A stretch of 64,000 bases of DNA from CBDDDW01 sp965226805 (GCA_965226805.1 CBDDDW010000026.1:192428-256427), one strand, 5' to 3'. Numbered from the stretch's first letter, positions 1-9,198 are shown. Notes: a model not told the origin generated them from the letters alone. Numbers and translations: made by a program.

Positions 1-99
1 GTACCGCGGAGTCCGGGTGCCGTCCACAATCGTGCCACCACGAATGATGATGTCGTAGTCCGCGCTATTGTTACCAGGGATGACCGAACCAGACGACAT
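1..99 (-). CDS. N-acyl-D-amino-acid deacylase family amidohydrolase (N-terminus only)
   Basis: Only the first 33 codons lie in the window; the gene continues past the left edge. The visible N-terminus contains YDIIIRGGTIVDGTRTPRY, the small beta-sandwich strand that opens metal-dependent amidohydrolases of the D-aminoacylase type, and it closely resembles the start of the next gene (YDLIIKDGTIVNGTRTPRF). The ATG at 97-99 follows a strong Shine-Dalgarno (GAGGAGG) at about 106-112. The family removes the acyl group from N-acyl-D-amino acids or acts on related substrates. With its neighbour it makes a tandem paralogous pair on the same strand. Active-site residues are outside the window, so the substrate cannot be judged. 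Confidence 0.75.
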   Translation of the reverse strand, partial: MSSGSVIPGNNSADYDIIIRGGTIVDGTRTPRY

Positions 100-347
100 A
101 GGAGACCTCCTCTTGTTGGTGATTGGCGGCCGGACGTTCCTTCAAGTTCGAATTTGACGCCGGAAGCCGGTTACGTGCTGATAAAGCGCTCGAAGTTATT
201 AGACGCGATCATCTCCAGCTCCCCTATGTACACATTTTCCCTGGGGACAGTTTGGCTGCCGCGTCCTGGGAGACCTGCCGTCCTCCCCGCTCATCGGCGA
301 AGAGCGCGATAGCCGGATGATCATATATACGGGCGGGTGCGCGGGTC

Positions 348-2075
348 TTAGCCCCGGCCATGCCGCAAGAGCCTCCCCGGTAGGACCCCCGTCGGTTCCC
401 CATCCTCAAAAGTGACCTGGCCGTTTACCAGGATCCAGCGATATCCCTCAGCCCGTTGTATGCGCCTCCAATCCCCACCCGGCAGGTCATGGGCAATCTC
501 GGCAGGCAACAGATTCAATCCTTGGAGGTCGTATACTACAATGTCGGCCGGCAGGCCTTCCAGGAGAATACCCCTATCCCGAATTCCTCCCAGGAAAGCG
601 GGCAGGTAGCTAAGCTTGTAGTGTGCCTCCTCCAGGGTCAATGCCCCTTGGTCCCTGACAAGCCACGTTAGTGTCTCCGTCGGGTAGCTTCCGAACACAC
701 TGAACTTGACATGAGCGCCGCCATCAGATAGGCCGGGTAGCAAGTACGGCGAATGCAGGGCCTCCGCCACGTATTCAGGGTTATTCACCATCCTCTTGGA
801 CAGGAACTCGGTGCGCAGGTCGTCGGCCACCGCCAGGTCCAGGAGAGCGTCCACAACGTGCTTGCCCTCCTGGGCCGCGATATCGCCGACGCGTAGGCCC
901 ACATATCGCTCCAACTCGCTTTGGCCTACCTCCATCACGATGAGGCCCTCCAGTGAGTTGTCCATGGTTATGATCCCGGGCCGCAGGCCCCCGTCCCACT
1001 CGGCCCTCAGTGCTGCCCTGAGCTGCGGGTCCTGCATCTTCGTTTTCCGTTCGGCCGGCGATCCCAAGGTCACCTGAGTCCAGGTCGGGCTATTATCGAA
1101 CAGGTTCCAATCCTCGAATGTGAACTCGAAGTTGGTCTGGCTGGTCTCGCCCTGGGCATATACCGGCACCCCTTTGTGGGCGCAATCTTCCAGCCACCGC
1201 AACATTTCCCGGTGCTGCTCTGGATCATGGGTCGTGATTACCACCGACTGATACAGCACCGGCCTCCCGCTCGTCTTGGCGACATCCTCATAAAGATCGA
1301 ACAATTGCCGCCGAAGGGGCCGGCCCTGGTCGTCTGTAACCCGGTAGGTCAGCTCTATTGAGCCCTCGTCCCTCTCAGCGAGCACCCGGGCGAATGTAAG
1401 GATCTCCTCATTAGCCATAAGGTCAGTAATCATGGGGGTCCCGTCATAGTCCCTCTGCACCGAGTAAGGGCCCATCACCTGGGCGGACCAGCCGCAGGCC
1501 CCCGCGTCCATACCTTCGTGCATCAGCTGGGACATCTTCCGTAGCTCGTCCTCATTCGGCCGCCTGCTCTTCGCCGCCTCGGCACCCATTGTCCATACGT
1601 AGAGCGGGGTCAGCGGCACATAGCTAGCCAGATTCAGCCCCTTTGGGATTCGGTCCAGGCTATCCAGAAACTCCGGGAAACTAATCCAGTCCCACAACAT
1701 GCCGATCTTCATGGGTTCTAGGGGGATGGCTTCGTTGCGGGTGAGGGTTAGCATCGCTCTCTCCCTGTCTTCTTCCCGACAGGGTGCGAAGCCGAAGCCA
1801 CAGTTCCCTATTACCACGGTGGTGACCCCGTGCCAGCCCGAGATGGTGCAATAGGGGTCCCACTGAACCTGGGCATCGTAATGCGTGTGAAGGTCAACAA
1901 ACCCGGGGGCCACGATCAGACCGGAGGCATCCAGGACTCTGGATGCCTGGCTACGGCGCAGGCCACCGATTTGAGCGATCCTTCCATCCTTTATCCCTAT
2001 ATCACCCACAAAACGGGGAGTGCGGGTCCCATTAACGATAGTCCCGTCCTTTATAATGAGGTCGTATTCCGCCAC
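348..2075 (-). CDS. N-acyl-D-amino-acid deacylase (D-aminoacylase family amidohydrolase)
   Basis: Predicted zinc amidohydrolase that hydrolyses N-acyl-D-amino acids or related D-configured compounds. Visible motifs are the metal-binding HTH in GFVDLHTHYDAQ (H63 and H65 from the chosen start), the family cysteine ligand in VIGNCGFGFAPC (C92), and the catalytic-aspartate region LSDGGAHVKFS near the C-terminus. Length (575 aa) fits the 500-580 aa family. I chose the GTG at 2073-2075 because AAGGAAGGG lies just upstream and the domain begins immediately after it; an in-frame ATG at 2129 would add 18 residues with no domain content. It lies downstream of the MFS gene on the opposite strand and beside a paralogue at the left edge. 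Exact substrate unknown. Confidence 0.85.
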   Translation of the reverse strand: MAEYDLIIKDGTIVNGTRTPRFVGDIGIKDGRIAQIGGLRRSQASRVLDASGLIVAPGFVDLHTHYDAQVQWDPYCTISGWHGVTTVVIGNCGFGFAPCREEDRERAMLTLTRNEAIPLEPMKIGMLWDWISFPEFLDSLDRIPKGLNLASYVPLTPLYVWTMGAEAAKSRRPNEDELRKMSQLMHEGMDAGACGWSAQVMGPYSVQRDYDGTPMITDLMANEEILTFARVLAERDEGSIELTYRVTDDQGRPLRRQLFDLYEDVAKTSGRPVLYQSVVITTHDPEQHREMLRWLEDCAHKGVPVYAQGETSQTNFEFTFEDWNLFDNSPTWTQVTLGSPAERKTKMQDPQLRAALRAEWDGGLRPGIITMDNSLEGLIVMEVGQSELERYVGLRVGDIAAQEGKHVVDALLDLAVADDLRTEFLSKRMVNNPEYVAEALHSPYLLPGLSDGGAHVKFSVFGSYPTETLTWLVRDQGALTLEEAHYKLSYLPAFLGGIRDRGILLEGLPADIVVYDLQGLNLLPAEIAHDLPGGDWRRIQRAEGYRWILVNGQVTFEDGEPTGVLPGRLLRHGRG

Positions 2076-2375
2076 TACTAGCCCTTCCTTGCTGCCGTTC
2101 CCATACACGGCGGCTAAACCTGGACGCAATATCTGCTGTCAACTTTTTAAACCGTGACGAGATGTTTGTCAAGCGAAGGCGAAGGATGGGACATAGGTTG
2201 CCCTGATCGCTGACTCCTTTGTCTGGTGGGAGCTTGGGTGGCCTTCCATGCACCGTGAGATGGCATGTACAATCCAGTTCGTGGAGACTTCATTGAACGC
2301 CCAGATGTCATGGCAGAATGCCGTGGCTTCCGATAGGGCGGAGATGGATCTGCGTACATTAGAAGTGAGGATTCG
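2076..2375. other. Intergenic region between divergent deacylase and MFS genes
   Basis: This 300-base gap separates the divergent starts of the deacylase and MFS genes, so promoters for both should lie here. I see no convincing -35/-10 pair, RNA gene or conserved reading frame in it. Confidence 0.4.
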
Positions 2376-3650
2376 TTGAAGCGTCCCAGGGTCTTCTATG
2401 GCTGGTGGGTGTTGGGTGTCACCGGCCTAATGACGTTCCTTTCCATGGGTCCCAGCGCCCCGACAATCACCGTGCTCATCAAGCCTATAGCCGAGGAGTT
2501 CAACTCCTCCCACGCGCAGCTTCTCGGGGCTTTCACGGTGGCAGGGCTGCTGGGGGCGCTCATCTCCCCAGCCGTGGGCCGGATGGTAGACCGTTACGGC
2601 GCCCGCGTGGTGATGTCCTCCATCCTGGCGCTGCTTGGGCTGGAGCTGGTGCTCATGTCCCGGATGGACAGCTTATGGCAGTTCTATCTACTGTATGGCA
2701 CCGGGTTGGCAGTGTCGTTCGCAGGGTTGATGGGAACTGCCGCGCCCGCCGTTATTTCCAACTGGTTCCTCAGGAAACGAGGGACAGCTATCGCTTTGCT
2801 CTCGGCCTCGATGGCCTGCTCGGGATTTGCCTTTCCCCTGGCGGCCCAGGCCCTGGTGGACCTTCGGGACTGGCGCCTGGTCTGGCTCGTGATGGGGGTG
2901 GTATTGCTGGCGGTGGCCCTGCCGCTAACGGTCCTGGTGGTCCGGCACAAGCCGGAGGATATGGGGCTATTGCCCGACGGAGCCAGAGCCGCCTCGCCGG
3001 GGCGTATGCGGCCCGTCGTGAGGGACAAGTACACGGCTATCGAGGGGTCGCCGGAAGCCGGCTGGACCCTGCGGCAAGCCATGGGCACGAGGACCTTCTG
3101 GCTGCTCATCTTGGGCTTTTTCCTGGCGTCCTTCCCATCCTTCTCCATCATCGTGGTGATGCATCCCTACTACACGGACCTCGGTATGTCGGCTGGTACC
3201 GCAGCCCGGCTGGTCGCCTTCTACAGCGTCTGGGCCTTTGTCGGGGCCTTTATTTGGGGTGGCCTTGCCCAGGCGTTCAGGACTAGTGCCCTGTTGGCGC
3301 CATACGCCCTCAGCTACGGGGCCTCCATAGTCTTGCTGGTCGTGGTGGGCGGGTCAGCCCTGCCCCTCATGTACCTGGTAGTGGTGCCCCTTGGGGTGAG
3401 TATAATGGGGTACATTCAGCTGGCGAATCAGGTATGGGCCGAGTACTACGGCCGGAAGGAGTTGGGCTCCATCCTGGGAGCGGCGGCCCTGGCGCGGGTG
3501 GTGCCCAACGCCATAGGCCCCCTGATGGCGGGACTGTTCCATGATCACCTGGGTGGGTATGGCCCGGCCTTCCTGTTATTCAGCGGCATGTGCTTAGCAT
3601 CGGGCCTCTGCTTCTATTTCGCTAAACCGCCCCAAGGACAGCAGCGTTGA
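2376..3650 (+). CDS. MFS transporter (oxalate/formate- or monocarboxylate-type)
   Basis: Twelve-helix major facilitator superfamily permease of 424 aa, probably taking up or exporting a small organic acid. The N-terminus FYGWWVLGVTGLMTF is typical of the OFA/MCT-like subfamily, and the loop between helices 2 and 3 carries the MFS signature GRMVDRYGAR. A soluble linker around residues 190-230 divides the two six-helix halves. The reading frame starts at TTG 2376 with GAGG upstream; no better ATG is in frame near the conserved N-terminus. It is divergent from the deacylase gene, so it might import that enzyme's substrate or export its product, but this is only suggested by position. Confidence 0.8.
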   Translation: MKRPRVFYGWWVLGVTGLMTFLSMGPSAPTITVLIKPIAEEFNSSHAQLLGAFTVAGLLGALISPAVGRMVDRYGARVVMSSILALLGLELVLMSRMDSLWQFYLLYGTGLAVSFAGLMGTAAPAVISNWFLRKRGTAIALLSASMACSGFAFPLAAQALVDLRDWRLVWLVMGVVLLAVALPLTVLVVRHKPEDMGLLPDGARAASPGRMRPVVRDKYTAIEGSPEAGWTLRQAMGTRTFWLLILGFFLASFPSFSIIVVMHPYYTDLGMSAGTAARLVAFYSVWAFVGAFIWGGLAQAFRTSALLAPYALSYGASIVLLVVVGGSALPLMYLVVVPLGVSIMGYIQLANQVWAEYYGRKELGSILGAAALARVVPNAIGPLMAGLFHDHLGGYGPAFLLFSGMCLASGLCFYFAKPPQGQQR

Positions 3651-3844
3651 CACGGGGCTCCCGAGGACGAGGCGGGCACTCTGCGGGTAGTGCATGCTCT
3701 AGCCCGTTCCGAATTCCTGGTGGAGTACGAAATGTTGGCCGCTAGATAGGCCCGTAGCTGTCAGGAGGTGTGTCTGGGCACGGGCTCTGGCCGCCCAGCC
3801 GTGACCGCCGACCAGTGCCACGCGATCTCGCAAGGTTCCGGGGG

Positions 3845-5383
3845 CTAATGAGTAGACGCTGTGGCCGCTGGGGCAGTCTCGGGGACGAGCTGGGGCGTGC
3901 GCTCGGCCCGAGAGATGAGCGAGGCGTAGGGGCCGAGCATACGCTCGTACTCCTGATGATAGAACTCGGGCAACACTGCTGATCGCCCCTCATGGAACGC
4001 TCGAAATTTGGGGTCCGTGGTCAGCATCTTCGAAATCTGCCGGAACCCTCCGATGGCTTCTCTCACCCGGAAGGTTCGCACCGTGTAGTAGAGCCGGAGA
4101 GTCCAGCTGGAAGTGACGCGCAGACGTCGCCAGAGCATCGTGCGATCCGAACAATGGTGCAGCATCTCGATGAGTTTCTGGTAATAGGTGATTGGATCGT
4201 ATTGGGTTAACGTCGTCACCAGGTAAGGGAGATAATAGAAGGAGAAGGGCATCGACCTCAGAATTCGCTCCTCCGCCAGGTACTGGTCGTAGAGGGGAGT
4301 TCCCCCGAACGGGACGGGGATGTTGATCACGGGCCATGCGAACGGCGTTTTGCTCATGAACTCCTTGGTCAACTCCACCGGTTCGTCCCCTTGGTCGGCG
4401 TCAAGCCCGAAAATGAAATTCACCTGGATCCCTGAAACGTGGGAGTGGAGCTCTTCAAGATGCTCGGCGACGCGCTGGACCTTGTCTGACCCGGTTGTCC
4501 GCCCCACGCCGGCCTTGTTCGAGTAGCTCGACCACGACTCAATCCCCGGGGCGATGTAGCAGCAATTCGTGTCCCGAAGCCGCTGGAGTCTGGAGCCATG
4601 GAGCAGCGATAGGGAGCTCTCCACGACATATGGGTTGCGGGCCTTTGGTGGGATCCGTTCCAGCACCTCCAGCGTCCGGTCGAACTGGACCGCGAAATTG
4701 GGGTCGTGGAAGGCGATCTTCACCCCAGGCAGCTCTTGGGAAACATATCGCAGGTCTGCCTCGAGGTGATCCTGGGACAGGAACACATAGGGGTTGTTCC
4801 AGTCGGTGCAGAAGTCACACGTGTAGGGGCACCCCACGCTCGACAAGAGAGGGACGATGGTTGCCGCGTAGGGCCGCTTCTCTCTTGAAAAAGAGGAGGC
4901 CTTGATCTCCGGCATGCGCTCTTCGACGCTGGGAAGGTCAGTCAGCGCTCGACCGCTGGAGACCACAGAGCTGGGCTCGTAGGCCCCTTTGAGGATGTCC
5001 GCAATGACCTCTTCGTCACATTGGGTGACAACCAGGTCAAAGAACCGTAAGCAGTCGTGGGGGAACGACTTCGCGTGGGCGCCTCCGATGACCGTGAGCG
5101 TCTTGTCCCGACGGTACAGTTTCGCCAAGGCGTAGGCCAGCGCGCTGTACTTGGTAATCGCCGCAATAAACACCACGTCCAAGTCGTCCGGCAGCTGCTC
5201 TTTGGGGTCTCCGTGGCCGTAATAAGTCGCGTAGAACGTCTGGTGCCCCGCCTGTCGGCACCAGACGGCGATCGCCTGTGGCATGATACTGGCGTATTGC
5301 TTGGTGGTGACGTAGTGCTCTACGGCCTGTTTCCAACTGGTGGAGCGGGACGGGGACAGTATCTCCAGTACCCCGACTCTCAC
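3845..5383 (-). CDS. Radical SAM protein with N-terminal cobalamin-binding-like domain
   Basis: 512-aa protein with a B12-binding-like Rossmann region (about residues 1-140; VVFIAAITKY and TVIGGAHAKSFP) followed by a radical SAM core. The [4Fe-4S] ligands are C185, C189 and C192 in GCPYTCDFC (CxxxCxxC). The barrel contains FHDPNFAV and PGIESWSSY, typical of the B12-binding radical SAM group, and a helical C-terminal region follows. The canonical DxHxxG cobalamin ligand motif is not evident, so cobalamin may not be bound. The start is GTG 5383 with a weak ribosome site. Flanking gaps of about 190 and 450 bases suggest single-gene transcription. The reaction (methylation, rearrangement or other) cannot be assigned. 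Confidence 0.8.
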   Translation of the reverse strand: MRVGVLEILSPSRSTSWKQAVEHYVTTKQYASIMPQAIAVWCRQAGHQTFYATYYGHGDPKEQLPDDLDVVFIAAITKYSALAYALAKLYRRDKTLTVIGGAHAKSFPHDCLRFFDLVVTQCDEEVIADILKGAYEPSSVVSSGRALTDLPSVEERMPEIKASSFSREKRPYAATIVPLLSSVGCPYTCDFCTDWNNPYVFLSQDHLEADLRYVSQELPGVKIAFHDPNFAVQFDRTLEVLERIPPKARNPYVVESSLSLLHGSRLQRLRDTNCCYIAPGIESWSSYSNKAGVGRTTGSDKVQRVAEHLEELHSHVSGIQVNFIFGLDADQGDEPVELTKEFMSKTPFAWPVINIPVPFGGTPLYDQYLAEERILRSMPFSFYYLPYLVTTLTQYDPITYYQKLIEMLHHCSDRTMLWRRLRVTSSWTLRLYYTVRTFRVREAIGGFRQISKMLTTDPKFRAFHEGRSAVLPEFYHQEYERMLGPYASLISRAERTPQLVPETAPAATASTH

Positions 5384-5829
5384 ACTAATTCTCGCTCGCT
5401 AGGTTCGCCATTTGCGGCGTCAGGACGCCGCCAAAGGCTTGTCATCATATGGGCGGCTTCTTTCAGGCGACGAAATCCCTTTGATCCGGGATTGCCAATT
5501 CGCTCGACCCCATGCCGTCAGCAGGGCCCGAATGTGGTGGTCAGCCTGAATTTCGTTCCTATCCCCTATCTCACAAACTAGGTGGAACTGTAATGGAGGC
5601 TCGGAAACTTGTCAATACACATAGGTTAACCGGGATTCCCATTTTGGGCCGCCCCATGGCGTGACCAGTCAGTCGGCCATGGCATCTCTCCCGGCGTTGT
5701 TGGTGAGGCAGGTCTGGTATCCAACACCCAGTCCAAGCTCAATTCACTGCGATGTGGGGTATCGGCTTGTAACTGCCGACCCCTTAGGGAAGCCTCAGGG
5801 TGGGCTAGTAGACGAGGTAACAAGCCGCG
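5384..5829. other. Intergenic region, no gene seen
   Basis: 446 bases between divergent genes. A GC-rich palindrome at 5414-5431 (8-bp arms, 2-nt centre) could form a small hairpin. Short frames present have no recognisable content. I see no tRNA, transposase remnant or clear promoter. Confidence 0.4.
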
Positions 5830-7065
5830 TTGACGGCGGATAGGTACGGGTGTACGCTCGCCCATGTGCTCGATTTCTTTGGCTTGCGGGACTACCGCTG
5901 GCTATGGCTATCTACCCTCGCTACGTTCATGGCGTTCAACATGCAGATGGTCGCCAGGGCGTGGCTGATTCTCCGGCTGACCGAAGACTCGCCGCTTGCC
6001 CTCGGCCTCGGGATGGCGTCATTCGCCCTTCCATCCGTCTTCGTCTCATTGATCGGAGGCGCACTGGCTGACAGGATTCCGAAAAAGCAGATGCTCGTTA
6101 CGGCCCCGGCGATAATTGCTGTAGTTACGCTCGTGGTGGCGACGCTAGACATTACCAACCACATAAGATTCTGGCACCTTCTGCTGACGGGCCTGATCAA
6201 TGGTTCCATGATGGCCGTCAACATGCCCAGCAGGCAGGCAATGGTCTCAGACATAGTGCCCGACCGCAAACTGATGACCGCCGTCGCCATGATGAGCTCT
6301 GGCATGAACCTAACTAGGATCGTCGGTCCGGCAGTTGCGGGAGTCATGATCGTTTACATCGACACAGCAGGCGTCTTCTACGTTATCGCTGGCATGTACA
6401 TGATGGGCGTAGTCACCACCGCCATGATCGACGCAGGAAAGGCTCCAAGAGCTGCCTCGGGGCTAGGTGTCGCCGGAGACATCAAGGCTGGCTTCTCATA
6501 CGCCGCGAAGGACCCGACGCTATTCGGCCTCCTCGTCATGGTATTCATACCAGTGCTCTTCGGGATGTCTTACTTCATGCTGCTGCCTGCGTGGGCGAGA
6601 GAGGCACTGGACGTCCAGTCAGACAGCCTCGGCATGCTGATGATGGTGATGGGGATCGGCGGCCTCGTGGGCACCCTGGTCCTGGCTGGCCTGCGCAACC
6701 TCAACAACCGGGGCGCGGTCCTTCTCATATGCTCCCTGGCCTGGGGGATCTGCCTGGCCACGTTTTCCCAGACGACGACGTACGCGACCGCCTTGCCACT
6801 GTTGCTGTTGACAGGAATGGCCGGCGCTGTCCTCATGACACTTAACATGACGCTACTCCAGCTGTACGCCCCGCCGGAGATGCGTGGACGCGTGATGAGC
6901 ATTGCGATGATGTCGTTCGGGGTGATGCCCCTGAGCGTGCTGCCTTTCGCGGCGCTCGCCGAGCGGGTGGGAACTCCCGATGCGCTTCTGCTCAGCGGCG
7001 TCCTCCTGGTGGTCTTCACGATGGGGTTCACCGTCGTATATCCTCACTTCCGCCGAATAGCATAG
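5830..7065 (+). CDS. MFS transporter (EntS/MFS_3-type exporter)
   Basis: 411-aa major facilitator with a short cytoplasmic N-terminus (FFGLRDYRWLWLSTL) resembling the EntS/multidrug MFS_3 group, and the loop motif GGALADRIPKKQML between helices 2 and 3. The conserved VNMPSRQAMVSDIVP segment in helix 4 and the following loop is typical of this group. These proteins usually export siderophores, macrolides or other amphiphilic compounds; no substrate can be inferred here. The TTG at 5830 is an uncertain start; a GTG at 5866 is an alternative. The gene stands alone, with 446 bases upstream and a tRNA-derived repeat downstream. Confidence 0.8.
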   Translation: MTADRYGCTLAHVLDFFGLRDYRWLWLSTLATFMAFNMQMVARAWLILRLTEDSPLALGLGMASFALPSVFVSLIGGALADRIPKKQMLVTAPAIIAVVTLVVATLDITNHIRFWHLLLTGLINGSMMAVNMPSRQAMVSDIVPDRKLMTAVAMMSSGMNLTRIVGPAVAGVMIVYIDTAGVFYVIAGMYMMGVVTTAMIDAGKAPRAASGLGVAGDIKAGFSYAAKDPTLFGLLVMVFIPVLFGMSYFMLLPAWAREALDVQSDSLGMLMMVMGIGGLVGTLVLAGLRNLNNRGAVLLICSLAWGICLATFSQTTTYATALPLLLLTGMAGAVLMTLNMTLLQLYAPPEMRGRVMSIAMMSFGVMPLSVLPFAALAERVGTPDALLLSGVLLVVFTMGFTVVYPHFRRIA

Positions 7066-7119
7066 AAGACGTGTGTGAGGACAAGCGATGCCTGAAGAGA
7101 CGAGGAGGCTGGTCCAGTC

Positions 7120-7207
7120 AGCCACTTCCGCTCGCAGGGATTCCGGGCCCTCGAGGCCCTGGTGCCGAGGGTCGGAATCGAACCGACGACACCTGGATTT
7201 TCAGTCC
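7120..7207. repeat. Left copy of 88-bp tRNA-derived direct repeat (tRNA-Phe 3' half remnant)
   Basis: Matches 9111-9198 at 86 of 88 positions (differences at 7149 and 7193). It carries the first 12 nt of tRNA-Gly, the 28-nt spacer and the 3' 48 nt of tRNA-Phe (7160-7207, complement), ending in the anticodon arm. It cannot fold as a full tRNA and is therefore a non-functional fragment. Confidence 0.85.
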
Positions 7208-7364
7208 GGCTCTGGTGGGCCAGGCCAATCGGAACCCGACCTGATACGTGAAAGTGTTACAGAAGTATAGATTCATACCTTCATACCCAGGGTCTTGCGA
7301 ACCGCGCGAAAATCGAGGGCCGACGGCATGCGGCCGGCAATGTGGCTATTGGTGGTCCCGGGGC

Positions 7365-8231
7365 CTAGGTCGTCACGCCAAGAATCAGCAACCCGGCTAG
7401 CACAGACGCCAGGCCAAAAGCCTGTCTCGGGGCGATTCTCTCCCTGAAAATAACCAGTCCCCCTATGATTGGTATGATCGGGTAGATCGAGAACGCAGCT
7501 GCGGTAATAGAGATGGCGCCCACTTGAGCCCCTATGGTAAACGCCGCCAGGCCGCCGATGTGAAGGATTCCCACCAGTGCCGCCAGGAGAACCTGCTGCA
7601 CAGATAGAGTCCGCCATCCCACATTGCGCATCCCCGTCTGTGCAGCCAGAAGAATGAGCAGGCTGATGAGACGCACCATGTAAATGGCGTAAAACCAGCC
7701 GAGCTCTCTCGATAGAGCGCCAAGCGCGAATACGAAGAAACCTGCACCCACCGTTGCAGCAATAGCGAACCGCAAACCTTTCGCTGATTGATAGCTTCCA
7801 GGATGCGTTCCGGCTAGGGTCATAGATGCGAGCATGACCCCTCCGACAGCGGCCGCCATGCCCATGACCTGTACCGTGCCGATCTGGTCTCCCATGAAGA
7901 GCACGGACAAGGGGATGACCAGGACCAGATGCGCAGAGACGATAGGACTTACCAGGGCAACCGGGGCCAATTGGAGCCCTCTATAGTAGCTACCCAATGT
8001 AGCTATTAGAAGTACACTTACGGCCGCGAAGACCGGCAGGAAAACTAGAGGAACCCCACCCAGGTCGGACGCGAACAATAGATATGGGGTCGCAACCGCC
8101 ACTCCGGAGATGTGCGTTATCAGGAGGAGCCGGGTAATCCCTATCTTCCGAGCGGCAACCGCGCCCATAAAGTCAGCTATCCCAAATACGAGCGCTGCCA
8201 CCAAGCCCAGGACGAAGCCCTCAAGTGCCAC
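7365..8231 (-). CDS. EamA/DMT-family transporter
   Basis: 288-aa protein with about ten hydrophobic helices in two homologous halves (residues about 1-140 and 150-288), the arrangement of drug/metabolite transporters. Each half ends with a hydrophobic hairpin typical of EamA repeats (VMGMAAAVGGVMLASM and AFGLASVLAGLLILGV). Such carriers move amino acids, nucleobases or other metabolites; the substrate is unknown. It lies inside the segment bracketed by the 88-bp tRNA-derived repeats and is divergent from a small winged-helix regulator across a 306-base AT-rich gap, so the regulator may control it. The start ATG at 8231 has no strong Shine-Dalgarno. Confidence 0.8.
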   Translation of the reverse strand: MALEGFVLGLVAALVFGIADFMGAVAARKIGITRLLLITHISGVAVATPYLLFASDLGGVPLVFLPVFAAVSVLLIATLGSYYRGLQLAPVALVSPIVSAHLVLVIPLSVLFMGDQIGTVQVMGMAAAVGGVMLASMTLAGTHPGSYQSAKGLRFAIAATVGAGFFVFALGALSRELGWFYAIYMVRLISLLILLAAQTGMRNVGWRTLSVQQVLLAALVGILHIGGLAAFTIGAQVGAISITAAAFSIYPIIPIIGGLVIFRERIAPRQAFGLASVLAGLLILGVTT

Positions 8232-8537
8232 TAGACCAGCTCCCCTAAATGGTTCTTAATAAACCGGATCCCTCAGCTTCGAACATTATAGGCACGGGTG
8301 TCCCCCAGGCAGATCCTACTCCCGAGATCATCTTGACAAATCATCTCCCCATGTGTTCATAATCAGGCACATGACTCGTCTGGACACACTAAGCATGCCT
8401 CGCGAACGAAGAATTCTCAAACGTGTTTTACATAACCTGTTTTGAGATACTACTTATATTAAACATGACATATAATTCTTCCTTTAAACTACATCATCCT
8501 TGAACGTGCGTCAAGGGCGAAAGGGGGTGCGTTCAGG
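8232..8537. other. AT-rich divergent intergenic region
   Basis: 306 bases between the EamA gene and the winged-helix regulator. The part from about 8390 to 8500 is visibly AT-richer than the surrounding genome and includes TATAAT near 8470. This is the natural place for divergent promoters and an operator. No reading frame is supported. Confidence 0.45.
8333..8363 (+). promoter_or_regulatory. Candidate sigma-70-type promoter
   Basis: TTGACA at 8333-8338 and CATAAT at 8358-8363 are separated by 19 bases. The -35 is perfect, but the spacing is long and the start codon of the downstream gene is about 175 bases away, so this is a weak prediction. Confidence 0.3.
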
Positions 8538-8846
8538 ATGGCGGAGTGGTCTTTCATCACCAACCACGGCCGTGTCCTCGCGGTGATAGCGATGCGTCTG
8601 GGTCGCACAGCGCGAGAGATAGGGGATTCCGCAGGGATCACGGAGAGAGCGGCCCATAGGATCATCAATGACCTGGAAGAGGCTGGATATGTTACCAAGA
8701 CTCGGGTAGGGAGACAGAATTCCTATCTCATAGACCCGGATGTGCCCCTGAAGGACGACATAAGTACCGCAGCAGTTGGAGAGCTCCTGGTAGTTCTTGG
8801 TTGGCGGCGAGGTAGGAAGCGGGGAAGAGATGCCGAAGGGAAATAA
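8538..8846 (+). CDS. Winged helix-turn-helix transcriptional regulator
   Basis: 102-aa DNA-binding protein. The central segment TAREIGDSAGITERAAHRII is a helix-turn-helix followed by a wing (AGYVTKTRVGRQNSYLIDPD), resembling MarR/ArsR-like one-domain regulators. A basic tail (RRGRKRGRD) ends the protein. There is no sensor domain. The ATG at 8538 is preceded by AAGGGGGTG, an adequate ribosome site. It sits in the tRNA-bracketed segment, divergent from the EamA transporter, and could repress or activate it; that link is an inference. Confidence 0.75.
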   Translation: MAEWSFITNHGRVLAVIAMRLGRTAREIGDSAGITERAAHRIINDLEEAGYVTKTRVGRQNSYLIDPDVPLKDDISTAAVGELLVVLGWRRGRKRGRDAEGK

Positions 8847-8849
8847 CCG

Positions 8850-8924
8850 AGGCAGATCGCTGAAGAGCTAGGGTTTACGCACGCATACCTGAGCTACATG
8901 ATAAAACGGGAAGCGCCCATTGCG
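8850..8924 (+). pseudogene. Remnant of a helix-turn-helix DNA-binding protein
   Basis: Directly after the stop of the winged-helix gene and in the same frame, 25 codons read RQIAEELGFTHAYLSYMIKR and continue EAPIA. This has the look of a Cro/C1-type helix-turn-helix (recognition helix HAYLSYMI). No start codon or downstream domain is present, so it appears to be a truncated fragment, possibly of a former mobile-element regulator or recombinase. Confidence 0.4.
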
Positions 8925-9047
8925 ACAGGATCTATTCATGCGGTCCGTGAGGTCGTCGTCACTTCTGTCAAGAGCGAGTCTCAAAGTCTCAACAACCGCA
9001 TTGCTCGATCTGATCGGGTGCAGGCATCGCAATCGTGCACAAATAAA

Positions 9048-9122
9048 TGGAGCGGAAGATGGGATTCGAACCCACGACCCTCTCCTTGGCAAGGAGATGC
9101 TCTACCACTGAGCCACTTCCGC
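9048..9122 (-). tRNA. tRNA-Gly (GCC)
   Basis: 75-nt cloverleaf including an encoded CCA (9048-9050). The acceptor stem is GCGGAAG/CTTCCGC, the anticodon loop reads TTGCCAA (anticodon GCC), and the T-arm is GTGGG-TTCGAAT-CCCAT. It lies 28 nt downstream of tRNA-Phe on the same strand, so they are probably co-transcribed. Its first 12 nt are part of the 88-bp repeat. Confidence 0.95.
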
Positions 9123-9198
9123 TCGCAGGGATTCCGGGCACTCGAGGCCCTGGTGCCGAGGGTCGGAATCGAACCGACGACACGTGGATTTTCAGTCC
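9111..9198. repeat. Right copy of 88-bp tRNA-derived direct repeat
   Basis: Parent-like copy of the repeat at 7120-7207 (offset 1991 bp, 2 mismatches). It overlaps the 5' end of tRNA-Gly, the spacer, and the 3' half of the intact tRNA-Phe gene. Confidence 0.85.

Noticed and set aside
2405..3286. 293-codon plus-strand frame overlapping the first MFS gene
   Set aside because: Out-of-frame shadow of the MFS gene; arginine/glycine/proline-rich composition and no motif.
7088..7270. Small plus-strand frame over the tRNA fragment
   Set aside because: It is a chance frame across the tRNA-derived repeat.
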